64,000 nt of DNA from Paeniglutamicibacter gangotriensis Lz1y (GCF_000348945.1 NZ_AOCK01000001.1:558001-622000), one strand, 5' to 3'; counted from the stretch's first letter, positions 45,753 through 55,154 are shown. The notes: generated by a model from the sequence alone, not told the origin. Program-made: numbers and translations.

Positions 45753-46988
45753 ATGAGCACCATCACCCTTGACGCCCGCTCACTGCCACGCACCCCCTGG
45801 CACGGACACGCAGAAGAATCCGAACTTGGCCATTGGTCGGCCGTCGCCCGTACCGTAGCCGAGGCCCTGGCCGTCGACGCACTGGCCCGAGACAAAGCCA
45901 ATGCGGAGCCGTTCTCCGAAGTCGGCTTGCTGCGCGACTCCGGGCTGCTGAATCTGTTGGTGCCGACCGAATTTGGTGGCGGCGGCGGACATTGGGAATC
46001 GGCATTCGCCGCAGTGCGCATCATTGCCACGGCCGACGGGTCGATCGCCCAGCTGTTGGCCTACCACTACGCCAACCAGGCAAGCATTGCCTTCTATGCC
46101 GACCCTGCCAACCAAGGCGCGTGGTTTGCCCGCAGCGCCGCGGACGGCTGGCTGTGGGGAGACTCGGTCAATCCCGTGGACCCGGACCTGCACTTAGTGG
46201 CAGAAGGCGACGGCTACCGACTCAACGGACTCAAGCGCTTCTCTACTGGATCCAGCGTGGGCGACGTGATCGTGATCAACGCAGCGGTTACCGGCGGGAA
46301 GAACGACGGCAAGGTGCTGGCTTTCGTGCTGGAACGCACCCGTGAAGGCCTCGAATTGCTCGGCGACTGGGATCACCTGGGCCAGCGTTTATCTGCCTCG
46401 GGCTCGGTGAAATACCACGACGTTTTCGTGGCCCCGCAGGACGTACTCGGTGAGGTCACCGCCGAACCCATCGCCACACTGCTGACTCCCGGGTTGCAGC
46501 TGGCCTTCGGCAACTTCTACCTCGGCATCGCCGAAGGTGCGCTGAGCGCGGGTCGTGCAATCCTGCTCGAACGAAAGAATTCTTGGTTCCTCTCCTCCGC
46601 GGACACCTACGCCCAGGATCCGGTGTTTCAGCGGATTCTCGGGGAGTTGAAGGCTCGCACCGCGGCCGTCGGGGCCCTGGCCGAGAAGCTCAACCGCCGC
46701 TTCGATACCGAAGTGGGCCGCGCCGGTGACCTAGATGAGGCCCAGCGCGGAGATATTGCGGTGGCGATTGCCGAGCTCAAGGTCGTCGCCACCGAGGCTG
46801 CGCTCGAGGTCGCCAACCGGATCTACGAAGTCACAGGTTCCAGCTCCACCAAGAACGACGTGGGCCTTGACCTGTTCTGGCGCAATGTCCGCACTCACTC
46901 GCTGCACGATCCCGTCGATTACAAGAAGATCGAGGTCGGCACCTACTTCTTGCACGGAACCAACGCGCCGCTCTCGCTTTACACCTAA
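45753..46988 (+). CDS. Acyl-CoA dehydrogenase-fold monooxygenase (DszC/SfnC-like)
   Basis: A 411-residue flavoprotein of the acyl-CoA dehydrogenase fold. The central beta domain has WLWGDSVNPVDPDLHL, then GLKRFSTGSSVGD and WDHLGQRLSASGSV, and the C-terminal helices have NRIYEVTGSSSTKNDVGLD and FWRNVRTHSLHDP. The RTHSLHDP ending is typical of DszC/SfnC-type FMNH2-dependent monooxygenases rather than true acyl-CoA dehydrogenases. GAAGGAG precedes ATG 45753. It is co-directional with a related gene 46 bases downstream. The likely role is release of sulfur from organosulfur compounds (inference). Confidence 0.88.
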   Translation: MSTITLDARSLPRTPWHGHAEESELGHWSAVARTVAEALAVDALARDKANAEPFSEVGLLRDSGLLNLLVPTEFGGGGGHWESAFAAVRIIATADGSIAQLLAYHYANQASIAFYADPANQGAWFARSAADGWLWGDSVNPVDPDLHLVAEGDGYRLNGLKRFSTGSSVGDVIVINAAVTGGKNDGKVLAFVLERTREGLELLGDWDHLGQRLSASGSVKYHDVFVAPQDVLGEVTAEPIATLLTPGLQLAFGNFYLGIAEGALSAGRAILLERKNSWFLSSADTYAQDPVFQRILGELKARTAAVGALAEKLNRRFDTEVGRAGDLDEAQRGDIAVAIAELKVVATEAALEVANRIYEVTGSSSTKNDVGLDLFWRNVRTHSLHDPVDYKKIEVGTYFLHGTNAPLSLYT

Positions 46989-47034
46989 AAATCGGCACCT
47001 TTCCCCGAATCCGAGATCCTCCAGGAGGCCCCGT

Positions 47035-48273
47035 ATGAGCACCACCACCTTGAACCAATCCCGACTCACACGTCTGTCCGCCCGCTTCGCACCGGTGTTT
47101 GCCACCATCGCCGCCGGGGCAGCTGCCCGCGATGCCGACCGTTCCCTGCCGTACCAAGAAATTCGTGAACTTGCTGCCTCCGGCTTTGGCGCGCTGCGCG
47201 TCCCCGAATCCCACGGCGGGGCAGGGGCCACCCTGTCCGAACTTTTCTCCCTGCTCACCGATCTGGCAGCTGCCGATCCAAATCTCACCCAGGCGCTGCG
47301 CGCCCACTTTGCCTTCGTCGAGGATCGATTGGTCGCCGCCGAGGGCCCCGAGCGTGAGCGCTGGCTGGAACGCTTTGCCGCAGGAGAACTGGTGGGCAAC
47401 TCCTGGACCGAGATCGGCACCGTGGCCCTGGGCGAGGTGAACACCAAGGTCAATCCCGATTCTCAGGGCGGATTCACCGTCACCGGAACCAAGTACTACT
47501 CCACCGGAAGCATCTTCGCCGATTGGATCGATACCTATGCCGAACGAAGCGACAGCGGCAAACGGGTCATCGCGGTCGTGAACGCCCACCAGCCCGGCGT
47601 GCAGCTGGGCGACGACTGGGACGGATTCGGCCAACGCACTACAGGAACCGGCACCTCCACGTTCACGGCCGCGGTGGTGGAAGAAACGAACATCATCGAC
47701 TTCGATACCCGCTTCCGCTACCAGACTGCGTTCTACCAAGTGGTGTTGCTCGTCGTGCTGGCCGGCAGTGCGCAGGGCGGGGCGCAGGACTTCGCCGCGG
47801 AACTCGCCGCCCGCAAGCGGACCTTCAGCCACGGAGCCGCAGCGGTCGCCTCCGAGGATCCGCAATTGCTGCAAGTTATCGGTGAAGTGTCCGCCGCAGC
47901 CTTCGTTGCTAAGTCCACGGTGATCGCCGCGGCCCAGGGGCTGGAAGCTGCCTACCAATCCGCACTGGGGCTGCGTCGCGGTGAGATCGATCTTGAGGCG
48001 GACATTGCAGCCAACGATGCCGCCGAGCTCGCCTCCGCTCAAGGGCAGGTGGCGTTGACGCCGTTGGTGACCACCGCGCTGTCTCGGGCCTTCGATGCGT
48101 TGGCGGCCTCGGCCACCATCACCTCCAAGAACCTTGACCGGCATTGGCGCAATGCCCGCACCGCGGGAAACCACAACCCGTGGGTGTTCAAGGCCCGGCT
48201 GGTGGGCGAGCACGCGGTGCACGGACGGGAACTGCCGCGCGTCTGGGCTATTGGCGCTTCCGGCGGAAAATAA
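47035..48273 (+). CDS. Second DszC/SfnC-like monooxygenase
   Basis: A 412-residue paralogue of the preceding protein from ATG 47035 after AGGAGG. Shared features are the VNTKVNPDSQG and GTKYYSTGSIFADW segments, DDWDGFGQRTTGTG and a C-terminal HWRNARTAGNHNP. The HWRN...HNP ending again fits flavin-dependent monooxygenases. The two may act on related substrates or as a hetero-oligomer. No sulfonate transporter or flavin reductase is adjacent. Confidence 0.88.
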   Translation: MSTTTLNQSRLTRLSARFAPVFATIAAGAAARDADRSLPYQEIRELAASGFGALRVPESHGGAGATLSELFSLLTDLAAADPNLTQALRAHFAFVEDRLVAAEGPERERWLERFAAGELVGNSWTEIGTVALGEVNTKVNPDSQGGFTVTGTKYYSTGSIFADWIDTYAERSDSGKRVIAVVNAHQPGVQLGDDWDGFGQRTTGTGTSTFTAAVVEETNIIDFDTRFRYQTAFYQVVLLVVLAGSAQGGAQDFAAELAARKRTFSHGAAAVASEDPQLLQVIGEVSAAAFVAKSTVIAAAQGLEAAYQSALGLRRGEIDLEADIAANDAAELASAQGQVALTPLVTTALSRAFDALAASATITSKNLDRHWRNARTAGNHNPWVFKARLVGEHAVHGRELPRVWAIGASGGK

Positions 48274-48294
48274 CGCAGGTACCCCCGCGGCCGC

Positions 48295-49536
48295 TCAGCC
48301 CGAGGCCCCCGCATACCCGGGGTCGATGTCCTTGGGGTCCGCATAGTGGACCGGCTCGCCCGCGCGTTCAATGAATTCGAAGGCGATGATCTTCTGCAGG
48401 GCCGGAGGCACCGTGTAGTTCGTACCGATCTCCACGATGCCTTCGGCGGCCAAGGTGTTCAGTGCAGCTAAGGTGTGCACCATGCCCATGTCCTGCGGGG
48501 ACGGGTCCTCGGGTATCCATGCGGCTAGGTCGGCGACGGGGAACCCGTCCCCGAGGCACGCATGCACCAGGATGTCGGCAGTGATCTCCTCGGCACCGGA
48601 CAAACGGGCGTTCCCTCCCGCGTATTCGGGGTTGGTGAAGCGGCGGATCATGGCCAGTGCCACGTCCCGCAGCAGGATGACCAGGGCTTGCGCGTCGTCG
48701 GGGTTGGTGAAGTAGGACAGCGCGTTTCCACTGGCGGAGGCCTTGGAACCGTGGATCTCGATGGCGCCGATCTCGAGCAGCGACTCCCAGTACAAATCCG
48801 CAAGCGGGATATCTTGGGCGCGCATGGCTCGCTGCGCCGCCGTCAGTTCCCGGGAAGATTCGATGGGACTTCCCTCGACGTCGAGGGCCGCAACATCCAG
48901 TGCCGCGGCCGCCGCCTCGATGTCCTGGCTCGTCAGCCTTCCGGATTCCGTGACGTCGCGTTGGCTGCCGAACCAGTGCAGGAAGCCATGGGTCCGCCGT
49001 GCCAGGGGCATCGCCACCAGGACGGAGAGCAGCTCTTCGCGGGGGATCGCCGGGACCTCGAAGGGGGCTTCGTCTCCAACCGTTTCGGGGCCGACGTTCA
49101 ACAGTGCCAGCAGCAGCTGCTGGACGGAATCTGATTGCAGCTCGGTGCCGCCCCAATGGTGGGCATCTTCCAGGAACTCCACATAGCGCAGCAGCAGCTG
49201 CAGTACGAATGTGCTGTCGTCTGCAGGGACGGTTGGCAGATGGGCCTCGAGGGTAGCCGCGACCTTATGAGTTTCCAGGACCACTGGGGTGGGGCCGGGA
49301 GCTCCGTAATGCTTCATGAATTCGGAGAGGACGGGCAGTTCGCGGCCGGTCGGCGGGATCACCATGCGGGTGTGCAGCCACGCCGCGAATTCTGCGGACA
49401 GGTCCTGCCCCGCGGCGCGGGAACGGAACGCGTCGATGCTGACGATGTTTTTGGATGCGGAGGCCCGTGCAGGGTGCCCTGGTTTGGAGGCACGGGAGGT
49501 CGACGGTTTTTTCTTCTTGGACACGTGGACTCGCAT
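48295..49536 (-). CDS. Conserved-looking hypothetical protein with basic N-terminus
   Basis: A 413-residue soluble protein from ATG 49536. The first 30 residues are Lys/Ser/Arg-rich (VSKKKKPSTSRASK). The rest is helical and acidic, with segments such as LPVLSEFMKHYGAPGP, RTHGFLHWFGSQRDVT and VHTLAALNTLAAEGIVEIG, the last resembling a winged-helix turn. No family is recognised. It is divergent from the next gene by about 110 bases; the two may be functionally linked. Confidence 0.7.
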   Translation of the reverse strand: MRVHVSKKKKPSTSRASKPGHPARASASKNIVSIDAFRSRAAGQDLSAEFAAWLHTRMVIPPTGRELPVLSEFMKHYGAPGPTPVVLETHKVAATLEAHLPTVPADDSTFVLQLLLRYVEFLEDAHHWGGTELQSDSVQQLLLALLNVGPETVGDEAPFEVPAIPREELLSVLVAMPLARRTHGFLHWFGSQRDVTESGRLTSQDIEAAAAALDVAALDVEGSPIESSRELTAAQRAMRAQDIPLADLYWESLLEIGAIEIHGSKASASGNALSYFTNPDDAQALVILLRDVALAMIRRFTNPEYAGGNARLSGAEEITADILVHACLGDGFPVADLAAWIPEDPSPQDMGMVHTLAALNTLAAEGIVEIGTNYTVPPALQKIIAFEFIERAGEPVHYADPKDIDPGYAGASG

Positions 49537-49646
49537 TCACTTCGGACGGGGGAGAACTGAACGTTCCACAACACTACAACGGAACGGCGAGCAACACCGG
49601 GGAAGGCATCTGGACGAAGAGTTGACTGACATGGGAGATTTGAGCT

Positions 49647-50459
49647 GTGGACAAAATGACAGATGAAATTGAACTCAAGACTCTGGACCGCGCCCGGGAA
49701 CAGCTGGCCACCATGCTCGAGTTGGTCGAGCGCGGCCAAGTGCGCTGCAGTGCCGCCACCAAGAAGCCAACGGCCGCCACCATGAGAATGTTGGCCGAGG
49801 CCTTGCCGGGAGGTGACTTTTACGCAGACGAACACCTGTGCGCCTTTGCCTGGCCGTTGCTGCTGCAGGCCGGTGGGCTGGCGTCGGGAACCAAACTCGA
49901 ACTCACGGCCAAGGGCAGGACGGCACTGAAGAAGGACCCGGATGAGGTCCTGCTGGGTCTCTGGGACCGCTGGGTCAAGGCCGGGGTGATCGATGAGCTC
50001 AGCAGGATCGAGGCCGTCAAAGGTCAGCGTCGAACCAATGTGCTCTCCGGGCTGAAAAACCGCCGGTTCATGGCCGCGGAGGTTCTGTCGGTGTTGTCAG
50101 TAAACGAGTTCACGATGGTGACCCAAGCCCATAGCGACTCGATCGGTGACGGCGCTCACTTCACGGTGGTGCGCAACGACATGGCGGCGTTCAAGCTGTA
50201 CATCGAGGATCCGCAATATGGCAGCCTTGGGTACGATCACGTCGACTTCGAAGGAACGGTCGACCGGCGCTATCTCATGGTTCTGCTCTTTGAATACGCT
50301 GCGACCTTGGGTCTGGTTGACGTGCGCTACGTAGATTCGAACTTGGCGTTGGACGACTACGAAGATTTCTGGGGGACCGAGCAGCTGACCAGGCTGAGCC
50401 GTTACGACGGTTTGCGTGCGGTGCGCCTGACGACCTTGGGACAACGAGCCAAAGGGTAG
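49647..50459 (+). CDS. Hypothetical protein with winged-helix-like regions
   Basis: A 270-residue soluble protein from GTG 49647. Segments such as KLELTAKGRTALKKDPDEVL and EYAATLGLVDVRY, with LTRLSRYDGLRAVRLTTLG near the end, look like winged-helix modules. The stretch WDRWVKAGVIDELSRIEAVKGQ is distinctive. I cannot name the family. The 49659 ATG is an alternative start. No enzyme motif is visible. Confidence 0.7.
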   Translation: MDKMTDEIELKTLDRAREQLATMLELVERGQVRCSAATKKPTAATMRMLAEALPGGDFYADEHLCAFAWPLLLQAGGLASGTKLELTAKGRTALKKDPDEVLLGLWDRWVKAGVIDELSRIEAVKGQRRTNVLSGLKNRRFMAAEVLSVLSVNEFTMVTQAHSDSIGDGAHFTVVRNDMAAFKLYIEDPQYGSLGYDHVDFEGTVDRRYLMVLLFEYAATLGLVDVRYVDSNLALDDYEDFWGTEQLTRLSRYDGLRAVRLTTLGQRAKG

Positions 50460-50674
50460 CCAACCGTGGGGACAGCCTGGCTGTCGGCGCCGATGCCGCG
50501 TCCACCTGTCGTTTCAATACCTCCGGGAAGGTTGATACGTTGCCTCAGAAAGGAACCTCCGCGTAGGCACATTGACATGATGGTTGCCTCGGCGCACCAT
50601 CGGCATACGGACGAAGTACGGAAAAGAACGATCGTCCAAAAATCTTCCGTCTGTTGGCCGAGGGAGACCCCGAA

Positions 50675-51298
50675 ATGAACCGGTCGCAGCTTATGCCCCA
50701 GCCGGTCAGCGGTGCCCATGAGGAACTGGCCGCAGTTCGCTTGGTTTCCGTTGCCGAAATGCTTCGGATGATTCCTCGCGCTGAGCAGGGTGGCACCGAT
50801 CAGGAGCGTGGTCTTGCCGCGGCCAATGCGTTTTATGAGCACGGCGTCGGACGAGCTGCGGCCGAACACGTATCCAGTCTGAGGGATGCGGGGCACACTG
50901 CGCAGATGAAGCCAGGCTTCTGGGAACGAATCATGGAGTCACTTGAATCGTCGCCGATGCCCGAACAGGAGTGGGAGCCCCTGCTCGAGATTCTAGGCGA
51001 CGAGATCCTGGGCAAACTCACAGGGGTTTCGGACTCATCAATGCGCCGCTACCGCAACGGTGAACGCAAGACGCCCGATGAGGTGGCAGGCCGGCTGCAT
51101 TTCACGGCACTGATAGTTGCCGACCTGTTGGGCAGCTACAACGCGTTCGGCGTACGTCGTTGGTTCGGGCGCCCCCGGGCACAACTGCATGGTTCATCGC
51201 CGCTGGAGATGCTCGAGCCGGAATGGGCTCCGGAAGACTCAGGGCCGCAGGCCATCAGGGAATTGGCAGCGGCGCTTCTGGCCCCGCTGGCATCGTGA
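50675..51298 (+). CDS. Xre/MbcA/ParS-type antitoxin
   Basis: A 207-residue protein from ATG 50675 after GAGGGAGA. The middle has a helix-turn-helix (DEILGKLTGVSDSSMRRYRNGERKTP). The C-terminus has the ParS/MbcA toxin-binding pattern: AFGVRRWFGRPRAQLHGSSPLEML, then ALLAP. Its stop overlaps the GTG of the RES gene by four bases (GTGA). It would neutralise the RES toxin and repress the operon (known for this class). The extra N-terminal 90 residues are not typical. Confidence 0.85.
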   Translation: MNRSQLMPQPVSGAHEELAAVRLVSVAEMLRMIPRAEQGGTDQERGLAAANAFYEHGVGRAAAEHVSSLRDAGHTAQMKPGFWERIMESLESSPMPEQEWEPLLEILGDEILGKLTGVSDSSMRRYRNGERKTPDEVAGRLHFTALIVADLLGSYNAFGVRRWFGRPRAQLHGSSPLEMLEPEWAPEDSGPQAIRELAAALLAPLAS

Positions 51299-51462
51299 TC
51301 GTTTTTAGACATTCGGCCCGGGGCATCCTCTTCTTCTGGGATGCTCCGGAGCAACCGGCGGCACGGTGGCATCGGGACGGCGAAGGCCCTGTGCAGTATC
51401 TGGCCAACACTCCCGACGGGACTTGGACCGAATTCCTACGGCATGAAGGAATCATCGGATAG
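51295..51462 (+). pseudogene. Truncated RES-domain toxin
   Basis: A 55-residue frame: VFRHS, FFWDAPEQPAARWH, GEGPVQYLANTPDGTWTEFLRHE. This is the N-terminal part of the RES domain (NAD+-degrading toxins such as MbcT). Full RES proteins are about 150 or more residues. The frame stops at TAG 51462 just after LRHEG, and no downstream frame continues the domain; AT-richer DNA follows. The toxin is probably inactive, leaving an orphan antitoxin. Confidence 0.85.
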
Positions 51463-51583
51463 AGATACTTGGACTGAAACAAGCGCACACTTTGAGTATT
51501 TCTCACCACAGCGACCGAAGACATCAAGATATAGATATCCCAAAAACAGCCGGCCTTCGCGCATCCCATGCAGCAGAATCCGT

Positions 51584-51603
51584 GCCATGACAACGGTCAT
51601 GGC
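51584..51603. promoter_or_regulatory. Palindrome upstream of the ABC/two-component operon
   Basis: GCCATGAC-aacg-GTCATGGC is a perfect 8-bp inverted repeat with a four-base spacer, 56 bases before the ABC ATPase start. It may be the binding site of the NarL-type response regulator encoded in the same operon. Confidence 0.55.
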
Positions 51604-51658
51604 AATACATGACTTTTTGCACTTCTACCGCCGAGACGGACCGGGCAGACTCGAGGGC

Positions 51659-52624
51659 ATGGATACCTCGCTCGGCACGACCAATCAGCAAGCGGCATCG
51701 TCACCCCCGGCGAGCGCTGCGGCTCTTCGCCTTCAGGGCGTACACAAGTCATTTCACACCAACCAGGGACCGTTCGAGGCGGTGGCCGGAATCGACCTGG
51801 AGGTCGGAACCGGTGAAATCATTGCCTTCCTCGGTCCCAATGGGGCGGGCAAGACCACGACCATCGACATGATGCTCGGACTGACGGCACCGACCTCCGG
51901 CACCATCACGGTTTTCGGCAAAAGCCCGCGCGCCGCGGTGGAAGCAGGTGAAGTATCAGCGGTGCTGCAGACCGGAGGGTTGCTGCGCGACCTCACGGTG
52001 CGCGAAACTGTCATGGCCATCGCCGCCCTGCACGGTGCCAGGGACCGGGTGGACACGGTTATGGAACGCACCGACATCACCTCCCTGGCCAAACGCAAGG
52101 TCTCCAAATGCTCGGGCGGAGAGCAGCAACGGCTCAAGTTCGCCCTGGCCTTGCTGCCAAATCCGCGGCTGTTGATCCTTGATGAGCCCACCGCGGGCAT
52201 GGACGTCGCGGCACGTCACGCGTTTTGGGAGACCATGCGCCAAGATGCGTTGGAGGGCCGCACGGTCCTGTTTGCCACCCACTACCTCGAAGAGGCCCAG
52301 GACTTCGCCGAACGCACGGTGCTCATTGGCCGGGGACAGGTGCTGGCCGATGGCCCGACCTCCCGGCTTCGCGCCATGACCGGAGGCCGGGTGGTCAGTG
52401 CCACCCTGCCAACGGATAAGCCCACCGCTGCGGCACTCACGGCCTTGGAATCCCTCGACGAGGTTTCCTCGGTGCGGCTCAAGGGCCACCGGGTCTCGGT
52501 AACGGGTCCCGCCTCGGATGATGCCGCGCGGCTGCTGCTCGGTGAGCTTGCCGCAACCGACCTGGAAATCACCGCGCCCAGCCTTGACGCTGCCTTCATG
52601 GAACTGACCGGAGAGAAGCCATGA
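51659..52624 (+). CDS. ABC transporter ATP-binding protein (DrrA/YvfR type)
   Basis: A 321-residue ABC ATPase. Walker A GPNGAGKTTT is near residue 60, signature CSGGEQQRLKFAL (C in place of L), Walker B LLILDEPTAGMD and the H-loop ATHYLEEA. A C-terminal domain of about 80 residues is typical of daunorubicin-resistance-type exporters. ATG 51659 has GAGGG close upstream; in-frame ATGs upstream lack support. It is first of four coupled genes and pairs with the permease downstream. Confidence 0.93.
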   Translation: MDTSLGTTNQQAASSPPASAAALRLQGVHKSFHTNQGPFEAVAGIDLEVGTGEIIAFLGPNGAGKTTTIDMMLGLTAPTSGTITVFGKSPRAAVEAGEVSAVLQTGGLLRDLTVRETVMAIAALHGARDRVDTVMERTDITSLAKRKVSKCSGGEQQRLKFALALLPNPRLLILDEPTAGMDVAARHAFWETMRQDALEGRTVLFATHYLEEAQDFAERTVLIGRGQVLADGPTSRLRAMTGGRVVSATLPTDKPTAAALTALESLDEVSSVRLKGHRVSVTGPASDDAARLLLGELAATDLEITAPSLDAAFMELTGEKP

Positions 52625-53376
52625 ACCCCACCTACGTGCGCATCGAACTCACCCGACAAATCCGTGACGTCGGGAACCTGATGTTCACCATCTTCATGCC
52701 GGTTCTCATGTACCTGCTCTTTGGGAACATGTTTGGTGGTGGGGGAGAGGCAGCAGGAAACGGCAACGTGAAGTTCTACATCATGGCGTCCATGGCCGCC
52801 TACGGGGCTGCCGTTGCCACCACCTCGATCGCCGGCACCGCAGCCACCGAATCCCTGCTCGGCTGGGGCCGGCAGGTGGCGTTGACCCCGATGAAACCCG
52901 CTGGCTTCGTGATGTCCAAGGTCTGTGTAGCGCTGATCGTCGCCGCGGTTTCCGCGGCCGCGGTGTTTGCCCTGGGCTCCGCCACCGGTGCGAAGGCCGA
53001 TGACTGGCGAATCTGGACCGTCAGCTACGTGGTGGCAGTGTTGGGGTCCTCGATCTTTGCGCTGTACGGCATGGGGGTGGGCATGAGCTTCAAATCCGAG
53101 ACCGCCATTGGTGTTGCCAGCGGCGGCATGGTGTTCTTTGCCTTCTTCGGTAACGTGTTTCTGCCCTTGAGCGGGACCATGCTGGATATCGCCCGGTTCA
53201 CCCCGATGTATGGGTACGCGGGGCTGGTGCGCTGGCCGTTGCTGGAGGGCGCAGGTGCCTCCGCCGATGCACCGACAGACTCGATCTGGCTGCTTGTGGC
53301 TAACCTTGGTGCATGGGCATTTCTCTTCGCACTTCTCGCGCTGTGGGCGGTCCGTGGCTCGCAGGCCCGCCGGTGA
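52621..53376 (+). CDS. ABC-2 type transporter permease
   Basis: A 251-residue protein with six hydrophobic segments in the ABC-2 membrane fold (IELTRQIRDVGNLMFTIFMPVLMYLLF start; MVFFAFFGNVFLPLSGTMLDIARFTPMYGY). The overlap ATGA couples it to the ATPase. It probably exports a drug, lipid or peptide, or acts in sensing together with the kinase next to it. Confidence 0.92.
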   Translation: MNPTYVRIELTRQIRDVGNLMFTIFMPVLMYLLFGNMFGGGGEAAGNGNVKFYIMASMAAYGAAVATTSIAGTAATESLLGWGRQVALTPMKPAGFVMSKVCVALIVAAVSAAAVFALGSATGAKADDWRIWTVSYVVAVLGSSIFALYGMGVGMSFKSETAIGVASGGMVFFAFFGNVFLPLSGTMLDIARFTPMYGYAGLVRWPLLEGAGASADAPTDSIWLLVANLGAWAFLFALLALWAVRGSQARR

Positions 53377-54461
53377 GCCCGGAGCTGGAAGAAACACATT
53401 CCTTCTGGTCACGCTACGGGTGCCTGCTGGCGGTTGTCTGGATCGTTTTTCTGATCTTCCCGATCCTGACCATCACAGAATCCTCGCTGCCGGGTCCGGC
53501 CCGGGTGGCCGGCTACGGGCTGATAGCCGCCTTCGGGGTGGTCTACGTCTGGGCCTTTTGCGCCAACAGCGCGCTGCTGGGGGTCAGTGCCGAGGGCCAC
53601 GGCAAGGCCTGGTACCCGTTCGGTGCGCTGCTGCTCATCACGGCGGCCAGCGTTCCGTTCCTGGGCGAGGGGGCTATCAGCTACGGACCGTTCCTGATCA
53701 GCTTCGCCGCCTACCTGCTCTCGATCCGCGTCATGTGGATCGTCAACACCGTGGTGTTTGGGGTGAGCCTCGCGGTGGCGATATTCGTGGGGATCGAGGA
53801 TTTCGTGTTCCTGCTGGGCTTGCTGCTGGTGTTGATGACCGTCAACGCGGTCAATACCAACCTGATTCGCCGCGGCATCGTCGCCGACGGCCTGCGACTC
53901 GACAACGCGGTGCTCACCGAGCAAGAACGGATGGCCAGGGATGTGCATGATGCGTTGGGGCACTCGCTGACCGCCGTTGGGCTCAAGGCCCAATTGGCCG
54001 AACGCCTGCTGGACTCCGACCCCGAGGCTGCCCGGGCCGAACTGCAACAGATCCGAGCCCTCACCATCGAGGCCATGGACTCGATCCGCGCCACGGTGGG
54101 CGGGCTGCGCCGTGCCACCCTGGCCGAGGAGCTCGTCTCGGTGCGCGCAGCCCTCCACGATGCCGGGGTGGACGCGGTGCTTATTGGCAACGCCGCGCAT
54201 CTTGACCCGGTACGCTCCACCACCCTGTCCTGGATCCTGCGGGAGGCTGCCACCAATGTGTTGCGCCATGCCCACGCCACCACCTGTTGGATCCGTATCG
54301 GTGAGAGCAACTTGAGCATCGAGGATGACGGGGATTCGCTGGCCGGAAGCCGGGAAGGTCATGGTATCCGCGGCATGCGCGAGCGCGCCAAGCTGGCCGG
54401 GGCACACTGCGAGATCGGTGACTCCGGGCACGGCGGTACCAAGGTGGGTCTTTCGTGGTGA
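53373..54461 (+). CDS. NarL-type sensor histidine kinase (DesK-like)
   Basis: A 362-residue kinase from GTG 53373, which overlaps the permease stop (GTGA). About six N-terminal membrane segments and no extracellular domain. H192 lies in MARDVHDALGHSLTAVGL, the HisKA_3 dimerisation box. The ATPase has the WILREAATNVLRHAHAT N-box and HGIRGMRERAK. DesK-like kinases of this type sense membrane state or transporter activity. Confidence 0.93.
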   Translation: MSPELEETHSFWSRYGCLLAVVWIVFLIFPILTITESSLPGPARVAGYGLIAAFGVVYVWAFCANSALLGVSAEGHGKAWYPFGALLLITAASVPFLGEGAISYGPFLISFAAYLLSIRVMWIVNTVVFGVSLAVAIFVGIEDFVFLLGLLLVLMTVNAVNTNLIRRGIVADGLRLDNAVLTEQERMARDVHDALGHSLTAVGLKAQLAERLLDSDPEAARAELQQIRALTIEAMDSIRATVGGLRRATLAEELVSVRAALHDAGVDAVLIGNAAHLDPVRSTTLSWILREAATNVLRHAHATTCWIRIGESNLSIEDDGDSLAGSREGHGIRGMRERAKLAGAHCEIGDSGHGGTKVGLSW

Positions 54462-55096
54462 ACCAGATGGCCGGATCGATGGCCGCCGAGCCCATCCGGG
54501 TGCTCTTGGCCGATGACCAGGCCCTGGTGCGTGGGGCGCTGGCTGCCCTGCTGAACTTGGAAGAAGACATTGAAGTGGTGGCCCAGGCCGGGGACGGTGC
54601 GCAGGTGGCGCAGCTCGCCCTAGAACACCGCGTGCAGGTGGCACTGCTCGATATCCAGATGCCCGGCACCAATGGGCTGGCCGCCGCGACCCAATTGCGC
54701 CAGCGGCTCCCGGACTGCAAGGTGCTGATGGTGACGACGTTCGACCGGCCGGGGTATCTGCGGGCCGCGTTCGATGCCGGTGCCAGCGGTTTCCTAGTCA
54801 AGGACACTCCCTCGGCCGAGCTTGCCGCCGCGGTGCGCAGCGTGCATGCAGGTGGAAGGGTGTTAGACCCTGCCCTGGCCGCGACCTCGCTGCTGAACGG
54901 AGCCAACCCGCTTACGGAACGAGAACGTGAGGTCTTGGGTTGCGCGCAGTCAGGAAAACCCGTGGCCCAGATCGCTGCGGGATTGCACCTGTCTGTCGGT
55001 ACCGTGCGCAACCACTTATCGAGCGCCATCGGCAAAACCGGGGCGTCGAATCGCATCGAGGCCGCGCACCTGGCTCACGACCAGGGCTGGATCTAG
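54458..55096 (+). CDS. NarL/LuxR-family response regulator
   Basis: A 212-residue regulator starting at GTG 54458 within the overlap with the kinase stop (GTG 54455 is also possible). The receiver has DDQ near the N-terminus, D65 in LLDIQMPG, and K in FLVKDT. The LuxR-type helix-turn-helix is LTEREREVL ... LHLSVGTVRNHLSSAIGKT. It likely controls the ABC operon through the palindrome at 51584-51603 (inference). Confidence 0.94.
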   Translation: MNQMAGSMAAEPIRVLLADDQALVRGALAALLNLEEDIEVVAQAGDGAQVAQLALEHRVQVALLDIQMPGTNGLAAATQLRQRLPDCKVLMVTTFDRPGYLRAAFDAGASGFLVKDTPSAELAAAVRSVHAGGRVLDPALAATSLLNGANPLTEREREVLGCAQSGKPVAQIAAGLHLSVGTVRNHLSSAIGKTGASNRIEAAHLAHDQGWI

Positions 55097-55154
55097 GCTG
55101 GCGGGCAGAAAACACGGGGGCAGCTGAGCTCGGTGCCTCTGTAGACTCGTAGGC

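Noticed and set aside
46831-48222. A 463-codon minus-strand open frame
   Set aside because: It is antisense to the second DszC/SfnC-like gene and shows no family motif.
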